5,554 nt of DNA from Bacteroidales bacterium (GTDB lineage: Bacteria > Bacteroidota > Bacteroidia > Bacteroidales > WCHB1-69). Positions 4,712 through 5,554 of this stretch are shown here, in pieces. Within the stretch, counting starts at the first letter, position 1. The number at the start of each line of letters is the position of its first letter. The stretch is taken from positions 1 through 5,554 of the forward strand of contig JAIRTU010000203.1 of NCBI GenBank assembly GCA_031254735.1, read 5' to 3'. Both the position numbers and the translations under genes were made by a program. The notes under the pieces were generated by a model. It saw only the letters and a list, made by a program, of their open reading frames with translations, did no database searches and was not told where the DNA came from.

Positions 4712-5554
4712 TTACGAACCTGCCTCGTTGTCATCTGTTTTTTTATGTACGACAGGTTGCGGACTGTTGACATAGTTGTAAATTTCAATCACAATCACAC
4801 GGATAATGGTGTAGACCGGTATGGCGAAAATCATTCCTGAAATTCCTGCAATATCACCTCCGACAATCGTTACCAAAAAGACTTCCACAGGGTGTATTTT
4901 TACGCTTTGCGAATAAATATAAGGTTGCAAAACAATATTGTCGATGATGTTTGCCCCCACAAAAACCCCGATTATTTTAAGCTGCACGGCGAGAATTTGT
5001 GTGTACATTTCCGCACTCAAACAGTCGATAAACCCAAACAGACAGGCAATAATTATTCCGATAATCGGACCTAAATAAGGGATAATATTCAGCAAGCCAC
5101 CCAGAAAAGCAAGGAAAAGCGCCCCCCGAATACCGAATATCAACAAACCGACATATTGCAACACTATCATAATCGCAATGCGGATAAGCGTTCCCGTAAA
5201 ATAGCCCGAAAGCAGGTGGTTGATCTTGCTCGACAAGGTGGAAATTCGTTTTTGATGCCTGTCTTTGAAAAACAGCTGCATGAGTTGCTCTATCTTGAAA
5301 TCGTCTTTGATAAAAAAGAACCCGACAAAAAACACGGAAAACACCCCAAGTACAACCGAGCCTGTCGTGCTGATAACGCCGCCGATCAGATCGGAAAACA
5401 ACCGCACATTCACCAACTCTTTAATCTCTTCTGTCAACAGTTCGGCAATGGGTTTGCTGTTGTCGATCAGGTTAGTGTCGTACAGAAACTGTTGGAGGTT
5501 GTTCAACAGCGGAGGGAAGTTTTGGGCTAAAAGGTCGTAGTTGATGTTTTCGAC
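4712..5554 (-). CDS. AI-2E family transporter (PerM/TqsA-like membrane protein), N-terminus cut off by the window
   Basis: The frame is open to the right edge, giving 280 C-terminal residues; family members are about 340-380 long, so the first membrane segments are missing. Visible numbering: a membrane segment at about 57-83 (GGVISTTGSVVLGVFSVFF and on), a charged cytoplasmic stretch (about 84-115), then the conserved GYFTG (117-121). The hydrophobic block with NIIPYLGPIIG (156-166) follows, then IDNIVLQP (204-211), then SVKIHPV and GGDIAGISGMIFAIP (232-246), the family's most typical region. The tail is hydrophilic. TqsA is linked to autoinducer-2 export in E. coli; other members are Na+/H+ antiporters or of unknown substrate, so the transported compound cannot be told. 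A TTG at 5504-5506 is internal, not the start. Confidence 0.9.
   Translation of the reverse strand, partial: VENINYDLLAQNFPPLLNNLQQFLYDTNLIDNSKPIAELLTEEIKELVNVRLFSDLIGGVISTTGSVVLGVFSVFFVGFFFIKDDFKIEQLMQLFFKDRHQKRISTLSSKINHLLSGYFTGTLIRIAIMIVLQYVGLLIFGIRGALFLAFLGGLLNIIPYLGPIIGIIIACLFGFIDCLSAEMYTQILAVQLKIIGVFVGANIIDNIVLQPYIYSQSVKIHPVEVFLVTIVGGDIAGISGMIFAIPVYTIIRVIVIEIYNYVNSPQPVVHKKTDDNEAGS

Noticed and set aside
1..5554. CRISPR array, insertion sequence, integrase or retron-like element
   Set aside because: No regularly spaced repeats, no transposase or recombinase motifs and no terminal inverted repeats around the 299-1369 region were found. The only notable repeat is the two-copy direct repeat.

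Overview
The window reads as chromosomal DNA of a member of the Bacteroidota, most likely Bacteroidales. The protein sequences look like that group. Three start regions carry the same TACTTTTG box, which fits the TAnnTTTG -7 promoter element of this phylum, and no gene start depends on a clear Shine-Dalgarno site. All core genes lie on the minus strand, so transcription runs from right to left. The species cannot be named from the sequence alone.

Right part (1748-5554) is ordinary and intact. A partial AI-2E family membrane protein runs in from the right edge (4712-5554). After 53 bases carrying a promoter box comes aspS (aspartyl-tRNA synthetase, 584 aa). hemW (heme chaperone, 384 aa) follows after a single base, so aspS and hemW form a tight two-gene unit. 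The stretch 1541-1747 has no gene; it holds two inverted repeats downstream of hemW and the promoter of the next gene, a tRNA-Val(UAC) at 1466-1540.

Left part (1-1473) is the accessory-looking region. The left edge holds the first 84 codons of an intact-looking rsmG (16S rRNA G527 methyltransferase). A 90-base sequence covering the rsmG start and the terminator in front of it occurs twice, without mismatch: at 194-283 next to the intact rsmG, and at 1370-1459 directly behind tRNA-Val. The second copy continues as a decayed rsmG fragment with a stop at codon 29. The repeat also takes in the last seven bases of the tRNA acceptor stem. The roughly 1.1 kb between the copies is AT-rich. It holds a start-less, very basic reading frame, a hairpin, a promoter box, a hicB antitoxin gene, and a hicA toxin gene broken by a one-base frameshift just before its catalytic histidine.

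Simplest reading: rsmG originally lay directly behind tRNA-Val. A duplication or insertion of a small toxin-antitoxin cargo then separated the two, leaving a dead copy of the rsmG 5' end on the tRNA side. No integrase, transposase, CRISPR array or convincing new multi-gene system is visible.
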